DNA from: CAIKZZ01 sp036742455
Lineage (GTDB): Bacteria; Pseudomonadota; Gammaproteobacteria; Steroidobacterales; Steroidobacteraceae
Assembly: GCA_036742455.1 (NCBI GenBank)
Contig: DAINQU010000020.1
Span: 1 to 56,951, forward strand
Reading direction: 5' to 3'
DNA: 56,951 bases
In this document: positions 41,577 through 49,500 of the stretch, piece by piece
How the letters are laid out: every line of letters starts with the position of its first letter
Position numbering within the stretch: the first letter of the stretch is position 1
Position numbers and translations under genes: made by a program
The notes under the pieces: model-generated
Database searches by the model: none
Seen by the model: only the letters and a program-made list of their open reading frames with translations
Told to the model about the DNA's origin: nothing

Positions 41577-42062
41577 TTAAGCTTGAGGAATCACAGCCAC
41601 GTAGGCGCCGTCTAAATAGGCGAGCGGCCGAGCGGCGCCCGAGATCGCAGCCTCCACAGCGCCGATCACAATCCAGTGCGAGCCGCACGGTACGATGTCT
41701 TGGACAGCACAGACGAAGACGGTATGCGCCGCCGCTAGGGACGGTTGCTCCGCGCCGTCGACGAGGTCGACACCGTCGAAGCGATCCGTATCGGGCGCAA
41801 CACCGCGACCGGCGAAGCGGTCAGCCAGCGTACTCTCCCCTTCACGCAACACGTTCACCGCATAGCGTCCGTTTGCTTTGACGGTTGCCGCGATCCGGCT
41901 TTCCGCGTTCAAGCACACCAGTATCGACGGCGGATCGGCAGAAACGGACGTAAAGGCCGAGACGGTGCTGCCCCAACGACCGGCGGGGCCGTCCGACGTG
42001 ACGACAGTGACGCTGTGCGCGACGGTCCGCATCGCGCGGATAAAGTCATCGCGCGCGATCAC
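41577..42062 (-). CDS. Flavin reductase-like FMN-binding protein
   Basis: This 161-residue flavin reductase-domain protein (HpaC/NtaB type) has FIRAMRTVAHSVTVVTSDGPAG, the family block TVSAFTSVSADPPSILVCL and, in the middle, YAVNVLREGE. The end contains GSHWIVIGAV and PLAYLDG. It would supply reduced FMN to the adjacent LLM monooxygenase. The start is a GTG overlapping the LLM gene stop (GTGA), so the two are coupled in translation, as expected for the two parts of one oxygenase. Confidence 0.93.
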   Translation of the reverse strand: MIARDDFIRAMRTVAHSVTVVTSDGPAGRWGSTVSAFTSVSADPPSILVCLNAESRIAATVKANGRYAVNVLREGESTLADRFAGRGVAPDTDRFDGVDLVDGAEQPSLAAAHTVFVCAVQDIVPCGSHWIVIGAVEAAISGAARPLAYLDGAYVAVIPQA

Positions 42063-43087
42063 GTCAGCGCCTTCGGTACACGAAAGTGCGGCATGACGTC
42101 GCTCGCAAAGCGCTCGATCGCGTCCAGCGACTCGGCCTGAGAGTGTCCAATATTCGGATTCATGATGAAGTCGTCGATCCCCAGTTCAGCGTACAGCCCC
42201 AAGCGGTCGATCATTTCAGAGGCCGTGCAGACTAGCACGCTCGAGCGGAACTCTTCCTCGGACTGCTGTAACGGCAGCGGTTCGATGACGCCACTGTCCA
42301 CGCGACCCGGCCCCGTGTAAACGTTGTGGAAGCGACCGTAGTAACCGCGGGCCAAGGCGAGCTTCGCCTTCGCATCGGCGTCGTCTTTGGCCACGCAGCA
42401 CACCCGCGACAGCGCGAGTCGCAGAGTCCGCCCGGCATCGCCGAGTGTGTGCTTGCCGCGGGCGAAGGCTCCGACCTGAGCGGTCATGGTTTCGACGGTC
42501 GCGTTCAGCGGCGTGGTTTGGATGTGAAACCCGCGGCGCACCGACGCCTCAATCGCCTCCGGCACCATCGCGGCTAACATGATCTGGATCGGCCGCACCG
42601 GACGCGGCATGACCGTGAGCGGCGCGAAGTCGTAGTACGTCCCGTGCCATTCGACGTTCTCGCGCGCGAGCAATGCTTGAAGCACGTCGAGCGACTCGTC
42701 AAAACGTTGGCGCGATTCTTCGATGGGTTTGCCCAGACGCGCCAGCTCGTACGCAAACGCGCCGCGCCCTACCCCGAGGATCAAACGCCCCTCGCACAGG
42801 ATGTCGGCCTGCACCACCTGACCGGCGAAGATGCGCATGTCGTGGATAGGCAGCACCGAGACCGAAGTCACCACTTCCAGCGTCGAGGTGATACTGGCCA
42901 CTTTGACCGCCAACTGCAGCGGATCCGGCACGAGCAGGATGTTGATCAGGTGGTGTTCGGGGATCGTGACACCGCGGTAGCCCACCCGCTCGACGAGGCG
43001 CGCCTGCTCGAGCATGTCGGCATACAGCCGATCGCCACCGTAGCTCGGATCCGGGTAGTACGCAGACAGAAAATGATTGAAATCCAT
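42059..43087 (-). CDS. LLM class flavin-dependent monooxygenase
   Basis: This 342-residue luciferase-like TIM-barrel enzyme carries ARLVERVGYRGVTIPEHH near the N-terminus (flavin/substrate pocket), SVSVLPIHDMRIFAGQVVQAD, LILGVGRGAFAYEL and the C-terminal MIDRLGLYAELGIDDFI. It is a reduced-flavin monooxygenase that depends on the reductase encoded next. It is the first gene of the operon, with AGGGGGG 5 nt before the ATG, and faces a HypD-like gene across a 162-bp AT-rich region. The substrate is unknown. Confidence 0.92.
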   Translation of the reverse strand: MDFNHFLSAYYPDPSYGGDRLYADMLEQARLVERVGYRGVTIPEHHLINILLVPDPLQLAVKVASITSTLEVVTSVSVLPIHDMRIFAGQVVQADILCEGRLILGVGRGAFAYELARLGKPIEESRQRFDESLDVLQALLARENVEWHGTYYDFAPLTVMPRPVRPIQIMLAAMVPEAIEASVRRGFHIQTTPLNATVETMTAQVGAFARGKHTLGDAGRTLRLALSRVCCVAKDDADAKAKLALARGYYGRFHNVYTGPGRVDSGVIEPLPLQQSEEEFRSSVLVCTASEMIDRLGLYAELGIDDFIMNPNIGHSQAESLDAIERFASDVMPHFRVPKALT

Positions 43088-43157
43088 GGGAGCCCCCCTT
43101 CAGCCGAATACACCGTGCCAGATCGGCGAGCATTCGAAAAACGAAAATAATTAGCGT

Positions 43158-43177
43158 TTCGATTCAAATTTATCGAA
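43158..43177. promoter_or_regulatory. Inverted repeat in the divergent island promoter (LLM side)
   Basis: TTCGAT (43158-43163) and ATCGAA (43172-43177) are perfect 6-bp arms around an AT-only-plus-C spacer of 8 nt. It lies about 70 nt upstream of the LLM start. It is a candidate site for the LysR or GntR regulator encoded in the island. Confidence 0.4.
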
Positions 43178-43207
43178 TTGAGAGAGACTCCCGAAGACTC
43201 GTTTATT

Positions 43208-43222
43208 CGTATATCGTATACG
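43208..43222. promoter_or_regulatory. Candidate GntR operator upstream of the HypD-like gene
   Basis: CGTATA-TCG-TATACG is a perfect palindrome with a 3-nt centre, and CGTATACG within it is itself palindromic. FadR/FCD-type GntR repressors often bind short sites with a GTATAC core. It lies 28 nt before the ATG at 43250, where a bound repressor would block transcription. The regulator encoded two genes later is of this GntR type. Confidence 0.55.
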
Positions 43223-43249
43223 TTTTAACCGTCCTTGCGGAGCACCGAC

Positions 43250-44146
43250 ATGCAGATCGATTGGGCAGGCGTCTTTCCGGCAGTCACAACGCAGTTGCAC
43301 GAAGACCTGAGCGTGGATCTCGCAAACACGCAGCGAGTCGTCGACGATCTCATCCGCGACGGCGTCAACGGCATCATTGCGCTCGGCACCGTTGGGGAAA
43401 ACAACTCGCTGGAAGCCCACGAGAAGCTCGCGGTCCTCACCGCGGTCGTGGAGGTCGTTCGGGGCCGTGTCCCGGTGCTCACCGGCGTCTCCGAATACGA
43501 TACCCGTCGTGCCATCCGCTACGCGCAGGCGGCCGAAGCCGCAGGCGCCGATGGCTTCATGCTGCTGCCACCGATGGTCTATGTACCCAAGCGTCATGAA
43601 CTCATCGCCCACTTCGCCGGCGTCGCGAACGCGACCTCGCTGCCGATCATGCTGTACAACAATCCGCCGGCTTACCGGACGATGATTGATGCCCAGACAC
43701 TCATCGAGTTGTCGAGCATCGAGAATATTGTGGCGCTCAAAGAATCCGCGCCGGATCCGCGCCGGTTCACCGACGTGTACAACGCGGTGGGCCATCGCTA
43801 CGTGCTCTTCGCCGGCCTCGATGACGTCGCCCTCGAGGGCATGATGCTGGGTGCACGCGGCTGGGTCTCGGGCCTGACCAATGCCTTCCCCAAGGAATCG
43901 GTTGGTTTGGTCGCCGCGCTGCGTCGGGGCGATCTGGCGAAAGCACTGGAGATCTATCGCTGGTTCATGCCACTGCTCCACCTCGACGCCGAACACGACC
44001 TCGTCCAATCCATCAAGTTGGCGGAACAGGTCATGGGGCGCGGCTCCGAACGCGTGCTGCCGCCACGGATGCCACTCGTCGGCGAGCGACGCGCTGAGGT
44101 CATCGCCATGGTCGAAGCAGCGGCAGCGACACGTCCGGCGCTGTAA
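43250..44146 (+). CDS. DapA/HypD-like aldolase-superfamily enzyme, probable 1-pyrroline-4-hydroxy-2-carboxylate deaminase
   Basis: This 298-residue TIM-barrel member of the dihydrodipicolinate synthase superfamily has Schiff-base lysine K164 (VALKESAPD), catalytic Y136 (IMLYNNPP) and the loop GTVGENNSL (46-54). The C-terminal part (GLDDVALEGMMLGARGWVSG, LTNAFPKE, FMPLLHLDAEHDLVQSIKLAE, PPRMPL) resembles hydroxyproline-pathway deaminases more than DapA or NanA; this is from memory of the family, not a search. CGGAG precedes the ATG at 43250. It is followed at once by a GntR regulator. Confidence 0.75.
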   Translation: MQIDWAGVFPAVTTQLHEDLSVDLANTQRVVDDLIRDGVNGIIALGTVGENNSLEAHEKLAVLTAVVEVVRGRVPVLTGVSEYDTRRAIRYAQAAEAAGADGFMLLPPMVYVPKRHELIAHFAGVANATSLPIMLYNNPPAYRTMIDAQTLIELSSIENIVALKESAPDPRRFTDVYNAVGHRYVLFAGLDDVALEGMMLGARGWVSGLTNAFPKESVGLVAALRRGDLAKALEIYRWFMPLLHLDAEHDLVQSIKLAEQVMGRGSERVLPPRMPLVGERRAEVIAMVEAAAATRPAL

Positions 44147-44149
44147 TTC

Positions 44150-44794
44150 GTGAGTCTCGTCGTCCGATCGCTCCCGGATCGCATCTTCGAGATCCTGCGT
44201 GAGCGGATCGTTGCCGGCTCATTGCCCGGCAACGATCCCGTCCGTCAGGACGCGATCGCGCAGGAATTGGGCGTCAGTAAAATCCCGGTGCGCGAAGCGT
44301 TGTCACGCTTGGCCCAGGACGGCCTCGTGGTGAGCCTCCCGAATCGTGGCTGGTACGTCAGACCCCTATCCCTGGCAGAAGCCGAGGATATTTACGCGCT
44401 GCGCCTGTCGGTGGAGCCCGCCTGTGCGGGTCGTGGTGCGTTGCGCGCGACGACGCTTGATCAAGGGGCGGTTCAATCCGCTTACGCCGCCCTTAAATCC
44501 GCAGGCACCCGGGATCTGACCGACGCGGCGATTCGCAATCGAGAATTCCACCTCGCCTTAATCCGTCCTGATGAGCGTCCCCTGACCCGGCAACTGATCG
44601 AACGTCTCACGCTCTTGGCCGAGCGCTATGTCGTGCAACATTTACGACCTAGCGGACGCGGATCGCGCGCGCAGGACGAACACGCCCAATTGCTCGATGC
44701 GTGGCTGCGGCGCGACGCCCAGGCCGTGGAAGCACGACTGAGCGCACACATCCAAGGCACCCTGCTCGATCTGCGCCGACAACTCGGGTGCTGA
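44150..44794 (+). CDS. GntR family regulator, FCD subfamily
   Basis: This 214-residue regulator has an N-terminal winged helix (about 5-70) with the signature DAIAQELGVSKIPVREALSRLAQDGLV. Its FCD ligand domain (about 80-205) holds Arg/His residues typical of metal- and acid-binding sites (EDIYALRLSVEP, NREFHLALI, EHAQLLDAWLRRD). It starts with GTG 3 nt after the HypD-like gene stop. It probably controls the divergent island by binding a GTATAC-core palindrome at 43208, with a carboxylic acid as inducer. Confidence 0.92.
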   Translation: MSLVVRSLPDRIFEILRERIVAGSLPGNDPVRQDAIAQELGVSKIPVREALSRLAQDGLVVSLPNRGWYVRPLSLAEAEDIYALRLSVEPACAGRGALRATTLDQGAVQSAYAALKSAGTRDLTDAAIRNREFHLALIRPDERPLTRQLIERLTLLAERYVVQHLRPSGRGSRAQDEHAQLLDAWLRRDAQAVEARLSAHIQGTLLDLRRQLGC

Positions 44795-44795
44795 C

Positions 44796-45644
44796 ATGCA
44801 TCTGGATGAACTACGGACATTCCTCGAGATCATCGATGCGGGAAGCCTCGTCGCCGCATCGCGTCGTTTGCATGTCACCCCCTCAACGGTCACAGCGCGC
44901 CTCGCGTCGCTGGAAGTGTCGGTCGGACAGCGACTGCTGCATCGCGGCAAGTCTGGCGTAGAGCTCACGGCAGCGGGTTTCACGCTGCAACGCTATGCGG
45001 AACTGATGGTGCAGTTGGCTCGGCAAGCGGGTGACGAGCTCTCGCGGCCCGAGGGAGCGGGAAGCGCCTGCACGATCGGGCTCGCCGTCGATCTGTGGCG
45101 CGGCTTTGGCGAGCGCCTGTTGCAGCTAGCCCGCGCTGCGGTACCTGAGATCGCCGTTGCGGTGTGGCCGGGCGAGCACCGTCAATTGAAGCGATGGCTC
45201 GAGATCGGCCTCGTGGACGTGGCCTTCGACTACGTGCCACATGCCAGCGAAGGTCTCGTCAGTCAGCCGGCCTTTGATGACGAGCTGATCCTCGTCAGCG
45301 CGATGCCCGAGGCGGATCCGCAACTCGACGGCCACTACGTCTACGTCGATCACGGCGACGAATTTCGGCGCCGGCACGCCGAACGCTTTGCGCAAGCGCC
45401 ATCGCCGAAAGTAACGCTGGCCTGTGCTGACTGGGCGCTTGAATACCTGCTGCGCAACGGCGCGAAGGGTTACCTACCGCGACGCCATGCCGCGGCTTCG
45501 CTCGCCGCCGGGGCTCTGTATGTTGTCTCGGGTGCCCCCGTGTTCCATCGACAGGTCCATCGCATCGAAAATCCCGCGGCAGTGCGTCGCTGGTCGTGGT
45601 ACCCGGCCGTGCTGACTGCGGCGTTGGCGACGCTCAACCCGTAA
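44796..45644 (+). CDS. LysR family transcriptional regulator
   Basis: This 282-residue LTTR has a winged helix at the N-terminus (DELRTFLEIIDAGSLVAASRRL, given as LRTFLEIIDAGSLVAASRRL, then VTPSTVTARLASLE) and a substrate-binding domain (about 90-270). It follows the GntR gene by one base pair on the same strand, an unusual pairing of two regulators in one transcript. Usual LysR regulators lie divergent to their targets; this one is downstream. Its 3' end overlaps the convergent UDG-like gene by 11 nt. Confidence 0.92.
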   Translation: MHLDELRTFLEIIDAGSLVAASRRLHVTPSTVTARLASLEVSVGQRLLHRGKSGVELTAAGFTLQRYAELMVQLARQAGDELSRPEGAGSACTIGLAVDLWRGFGERLLQLARAAVPEIAVAVWPGEHRQLKRWLEIGLVDVAFDYVPHASEGLVSQPAFDDELILVSAMPEADPQLDGHYVYVDHGDEFRRRHAERFAQAPSPKVTLACADWALEYLLRNGAKGYLPRRHAAASLAAGALYVVSGAPVFHRQVHRIENPAAVRRWSWYPAVLTAALATLNP

Positions 45645-46269
45645 GCGACCGGGCTAAGGCTGCGAGCCCCGCCCGAAACTCCGTCGCTCCACCCATCGCC
45701 GGATGCCGCACGACCGCCGCCGGTTCGCGCCCCAGTGAGCGTAACGTGCGCCCTGAGACCTGACCCACGGCAACCACCTGAGCGTCGGCAAAGTGGTCTA
45801 GGACGGCATCGAGCACGGCTTTTCCGCTCTCCAATTCGGTGCGCGTGGGCGTACGGTTCGAATATCGGTTGCCCGGCTTGTGCGGATGCCATGCATACGA
45901 GTTCCACAGCACGGTGTGCTCCGCGAGCCCGTGAGCGTGCAAGGCGCCCCACACGACCGTCGCCGAAGGCTCGCACCACGGGCGTGGTCGCGCGGTGATC
46001 CGATCGGCGATGCGCACTCGCGGGATGGCACCGGCCAAGAGCAGTTTCTCGTTAGTGAAGGCTAAGCCCGAGAAGTGGCAGCCTTGGTAGCCGGACGCTT
46101 CACCCACCAAGATGAGACGCGCATCGACGGCGAAATGAGCGCGCAAGCGCTCCAGGCGCGCGGCCGGGCCGGCCTCTATAACCGGCAAATCCAGGTCGTC
46201 CGGGTCCGACCATGGGTTGTATACATCGGCGGCAACGTGCGCACGCAACGCATCCCAAGGAATCGACAT
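45634..46269 (-). CDS. Uracil-DNA glycosylase superfamily protein
   Basis: This 211-residue protein has motif 1 LVGEASGYQGCHFSGLAFTNE (shortened: GEASGYQGCHFSG) in place of the GEAPG motif of family 4/5 glycosylases. It also has SYAWHPHKPGNRYSNRTPT, SGKAVLDAVLDHFADAQVVAVGQ and the late VRHPAMGG (HPS-like motif). It lacks the four Cys of the Fe-S UDG families. The ATG at 46269 has GGAGG 5 nt upstream; the frame open to 46524 is spurious. Activity on uracil or another lesion is unproven. Confidence 0.8.
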   Translation of the reverse strand: MSIPWDALRAHVAADVYNPWSDPDDLDLPVIEAGPAARLERLRAHFAVDARLILVGEASGYQGCHFSGLAFTNEKLLLAGAIPRVRIADRITARPRPWCEPSATVVWGALHAHGLAEHTVLWNSYAWHPHKPGNRYSNRTPTRTELESGKAVLDAVLDHFADAQVVAVGQVSGRTLRSLGREPAAVVRHPAMGGATEFRAGLAALARSLTG

Positions 46270-46444
46270 TCGACCTCCACTCGGTACAGCACAACCGCAC
46301 CGGCAGTCTACGCCACCTGCAGAACCGGCGAATCTGCGGACTGCGTCTAGATTTTTCGTCATCACAATATGTAAGACTCTCTCTGCATCGGTGTCGTGCC
46401 CAGGAACGGGCCGCCTCGACTTTTCTTCACACCACGGAATCCTC

Positions 46445-47173
46445 ATGAACCGACATCTCACACGCTCCCTGCCGCTGGCCGCTGGTCTCATCGGCCTGGC
46501 GCTCTCCGCCCACGGCGCCCCCACCGCGGCCGCAGGCGCCGATCACAAAGCGACCAGCGCGGCTCCGGCCAAAGACGCTGCCGCCGAATCCTCACCGGAG
46601 TACTCGATGGGCCTGTCCGTCGGCGAAAGCATGAAAAAAGCGGGCGTTACCAACGTCAACTTCGCCGTGCTTGCTAAGGGCCTCCAAGACGGTCTCGCCG
46701 GCAAAGCGACGAGCGCGGAAGATCGCGAACGGATCAACAAGTACATGACGGACTTGCGCTCAGCCGGTGCGGCGAAAGCCAAGCAGGCCGCTGCGGAGTT
46801 CCTCGCCAAGAATGCGAAGGCCGATGGCGTCGTGCAGACCGCCAGTGGCCTGCAGTACAAGATCGTGGACGCCGGCAAGACGGGGGCGAACTCCCCGCAG
46901 CCTACCGACACGGTCACGGTTCAGTACCGTGGCAAGTTGCTCGACGGCACCGTCTTCGACAGTTCCTACGATCGCGGTCAACCAGCGACGTTCCCAGTGA
47001 ACGGCGTCATCAAGGGCTGGCAGGAAGCCCTGCCGCTGATGAAGCCGGGCGCCAAGTGGCAGCTGTTCATTCCGGCCGATCTCGCCTATGGCGATTCGGG
47101 TCAGGGCAAGATCCCGCCGGGCTCGCTGCTGATTTTCGACGTGGAACTCTTGAGCGTCGGCGACGCGAAGTAA
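46445..47173 (+). CDS. FKBP-type peptidyl-prolyl isomerase with FkpA/Mip-like N-terminal domain
   Basis: The 242-residue product starts at ATG 46445 with a signal peptide (LTRSLPLAAGLIGLALSAHG). An FKBP_N dimerisation domain (about 50-125) has SPEYSMGLSVGESMKKAGV. The FKBP domain (about 130-240) has TVTVQYRGKLLDGTVFDSSY, GVIKGWQEALPLMKPGAKW, PADLAYGDSG and PPGSLLIFDVELLSV, with all usual active-site aromatic residues. It is probably a periplasmic folding catalyst. The gene ends before a strong rho-independent terminator. Confidence 0.94.
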   Translation: MNRHLTRSLPLAAGLIGLALSAHGAPTAAAGADHKATSAAPAKDAAAESSPEYSMGLSVGESMKKAGVTNVNFAVLAKGLQDGLAGKATSAEDRERINKYMTDLRSAGAAKAKQAAAEFLAKNAKADGVVQTASGLQYKIVDAGKTGANSPQPTDTVTVQYRGKLLDGTVFDSSYDRGQPATFPVNGVIKGWQEALPLMKPGAKWQLFIPADLAYGDSGQGKIPPGSLLIFDVELLSVGDAK

Positions 47174-47191
47174 GCGCTTCCCGTCCAAACC

Positions 47192-47226
47192 AAGGCCCCG
47201 GGGACCGTGTTCCCGGGGCCTTTTTG
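47192..47226. terminator. Rho-independent terminator after the FKBP gene
   Basis: AAGGCCCCGGG and CCCGGGGCCTT form a stem with a 9-nt loop (47203-47211), followed by TTTTTG on the plus strand. It also lies directly after the stop of the convergent GH3 gene and may act on both. It is the clearest intrinsic terminator in the window. Confidence 0.9.
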
Positions 47227-47227
47227 T

Positions 47228-49210
47228 TTAGCGGTTCCGCACAGGCGGCGCAGAGGGCTCGTCGGCGCCATCGAGCCGTTCGCTCAGGTGCGGCGTGTGC
47301 ACCGGCATCGCATAACTGCTCCCGAAACCGATCGGAAATTCCGTCGCGCCGTGTGCCGCGTAGGGCGGCAGGAGCGCTGAACGGGGCCAAGGAAACGACA
47401 GCCGACCGGCAAAATCAAACCGCGGCTTGCCGTTCGCATCGCCGATCAACACATCGGCGATACCGCCGCCTTCCGATCCGGGCAACCACGCGGCCACGAA
47501 GGCATTGCTCGCATTGATCTCCGGATTCGTCCACAGCGGTCGCCCGGACAGGAAAACCGTCACCGTCGGGATACCCATCCGCTTAAACGCGTTCAACGCG
47601 CGCAATCCGGTCCGTTCGTTGTAGATCGGCAGTTTGATATCGCCGAACATCTCCGCGTAGGGACGAGCACCGATAAAGACGATCGCCACATCGGGCTTGT
47701 CTTTCACGAGATCATCGGTCTCTTGAAGCACGCGACCGCCGCCGTCTCGAATCGCCGCTCTGATCGCGTGGGCAGCGAGCTCCGCGTCGGGAAAATCACT
47801 CGTACGCGTGTCATCGCCCTGCCAGGAGATCGTCCAGCCGCCGGTCTGAACGGCCAGACTGCCTGCATGCGGACCACCAATGACCACCTTGGCATTGGCT
47901 CGAATGGGCAAGACGCCATCGTTCTTGAGGAGCACGAGCGACTTGCGCACCGCTTCGCGCGCCAGAGCGCGGTGCTCGGCCGAGGCTAGGTGTTCGAAAT
48001 GCCCTTCGAGCGGGCGATCTGCATCAAACATGCCGAGCGCAAACTTTACACGCAGAATGCGGGTGACCGCGTCATCGAGGCGCGCCATCGAAATCCGCCC
48101 GGCTTTCACATCGGCGATCAGACTCGCGTACAGATCGCGCCAAGCGAGCGGGGCCATGTACATATCGAGTCCCGCATTGAGCGCATCAGGGCAATGCTCT
48201 TTCGTGCAACCGGGTAACTGGGCATGCGCGTTGTAGTCACCGATCACGAAACCCTGAAAACCCATCCGACCTTTCAAGACATCGGTCAGCAACGCTTTCG
48301 CGCCGTGCATCTTCTGGCCATTCCAGGCGCTGTAGGACGCCATGACGGTGAGTGCCCCTGCCTCAATACCCGCCGCATAACCTTGTGCGTGCGTGCGGAT
48401 CAACGTCTCTTCGGAGACCTCCGTATTGCCTTGATCTTCGCCGAGCGTCGTACCGCCATCGCCGAGGAAGTGTTTAATGCTCGCCGCGACGTGCCCACTG
48501 GCCAGGCGATGCGGCATTCCGTTCGGGCCCTGTAGGCCGAGCACAGCGGCGGCAGCGTATTGCGCCACCACCTGCGGATCGGAGGAGAACCCTTCGTAGG
48601 TACGTCCCCAGCGTACGTCCTGCGGCACCGCAATCGTGGGTGCAAACGCGTAATCGATGCCGGTCGTCGCCACTTCTTGCGCCGTCGCCTCGCCGATGCG
48701 GCGCGCAAGATCCGGCTCGTGGGCGGCGCCCAAACCGATGTTGTGCGGAAACAGTTCCGCGCCCACCACGTTGTTGTGTCCGTGCACAGCGTCGATCCCA
48801 AACATCACGGGGATCGGCTCATGGCCCGGACGGTGTTCCAACGCAACGGCGTGGAATGCGCGCGCAAGGCGCAACCACTCGGCCGGCTTGGCGCGCTCAT
48901 CCCCCTCAGGGCCCGAGTCACCGCCGGCAAGCACGGAGCCCAGCGGGTACTGCCGCAGGTCCGCCGGCGTGACCGAACTGATGTCAGTCTGGATTGTCTG
49001 TCCGACCTTTTCCTCGAGCGACATACGCTTTACGAGCGCGGCGATTCGCGCCTCGGTGGCAAGATCCACGAGTGGTGCTGGGTGAACTTCGGGCCACAAC
49101 GCCGTGTGCACGGTCTGTCCCAGCGACGCCGCCCCGCCACACAACGCCATAAGAGCCGTCATCGCAGCCAACCCGAAAGGTTTGACGCGGCCACTCGCTC
49201 GATACTTCAT
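47228..49210 (-). CDS. Secreted family 3 glycoside hydrolase (beta-glucosidase/exoglucanase type)
   Basis: This 660-residue protein has a signal peptide (GLAAMTALMALCGGAASL). The GH3 barrel has MSLEEKVGQTIQTD, GIDAVHGHNNVVGAELFPHN, APTIAVPQDVRWGRTYEGFS, KHFLGDGGTTLGEDQGN and the nucleophile block GFVIGDYNAH with D325. The alpha/beta sandwich domain follows (KSLVLLKNDGVLP, GGWTISWQGDD, FLSGRPLWTN). It fits the Xanthomonas-type exo-1,4-beta-glucosidases but lacks their extra C-terminal domain (about 830-850 residues). AGGGGG precedes the ATG. The 290 bp between this gene and glcF contain no further gene I can support. Confidence 0.93.
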   Translation of the reverse strand: MKYRASGRVKPFGLAAMTALMALCGGAASLGQTVHTALWPEVHPAPLVDLATEARIAALVKRMSLEEKVGQTIQTDISSVTPADLRQYPLGSVLAGGDSGPEGDERAKPAEWLRLARAFHAVALEHRPGHEPIPVMFGIDAVHGHNNVVGAELFPHNIGLGAAHEPDLARRIGEATAQEVATTGIDYAFAPTIAVPQDVRWGRTYEGFSSDPQVVAQYAAAAVLGLQGPNGMPHRLASGHVAASIKHFLGDGGTTLGEDQGNTEVSEETLIRTHAQGYAAGIEAGALTVMASYSAWNGQKMHGAKALLTDVLKGRMGFQGFVIGDYNAHAQLPGCTKEHCPDALNAGLDMYMAPLAWRDLYASLIADVKAGRISMARLDDAVTRILRVKFALGMFDADRPLEGHFEHLASAEHRALAREAVRKSLVLLKNDGVLPIRANAKVVIGGPHAGSLAVQTGGWTISWQGDDTRTSDFPDAELAAHAIRAAIRDGGGRVLQETDDLVKDKPDVAIVFIGARPYAEMFGDIKLPIYNERTGLRALNAFKRMGIPTVTVFLSGRPLWTNPEINASNAFVAAWLPGSEGGGIADVLIGDANGKPRFDFAGRLSFPWPRSALLPPYAAHGATEFPIGFGSSYAMPVHTPHLSERLDGADEPSAPPVRNR

Positions 49211-49500
49211 AGAATCTTCCCCCTCTGCTCACGATTGCGTCAGCCTTTGCCCGACGCAAGGCCGTCTACGATAAACCACCGTCGGACAGGTTCCTAACGC
49301 GATTCATGGGGCTGTGTCGCCTGACGACGCCGCACACTTCCACCGCCCCACTCCACGGGGACCCCGATACCGCACCTGCGCGGATCCTCCTCGACCAACG
49401 TGAGTCGCCCGTTCGTCGTGGACGCCGGGCCGGGACTGGGTGAGCCGGCGGTAAGCTTGGGAGAGTGGATGCCGCCGCCAATGGAATGCTCGCGGCCCCG

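Noticed and set aside
43250..44146. Housekeeping dihydrodipicolinate synthase DapA
   Set aside because: The C-terminal blocks, the catabolic neighbours and the adjacent GntR regulator fit a catabolic HypD-like enzyme better than lysine biosynthesis.
44796..45644. LysR gene as the divergent regulator of the UDG-like gene
   Set aside because: The two genes converge and overlap at their 3' ends, so there is no shared promoter.
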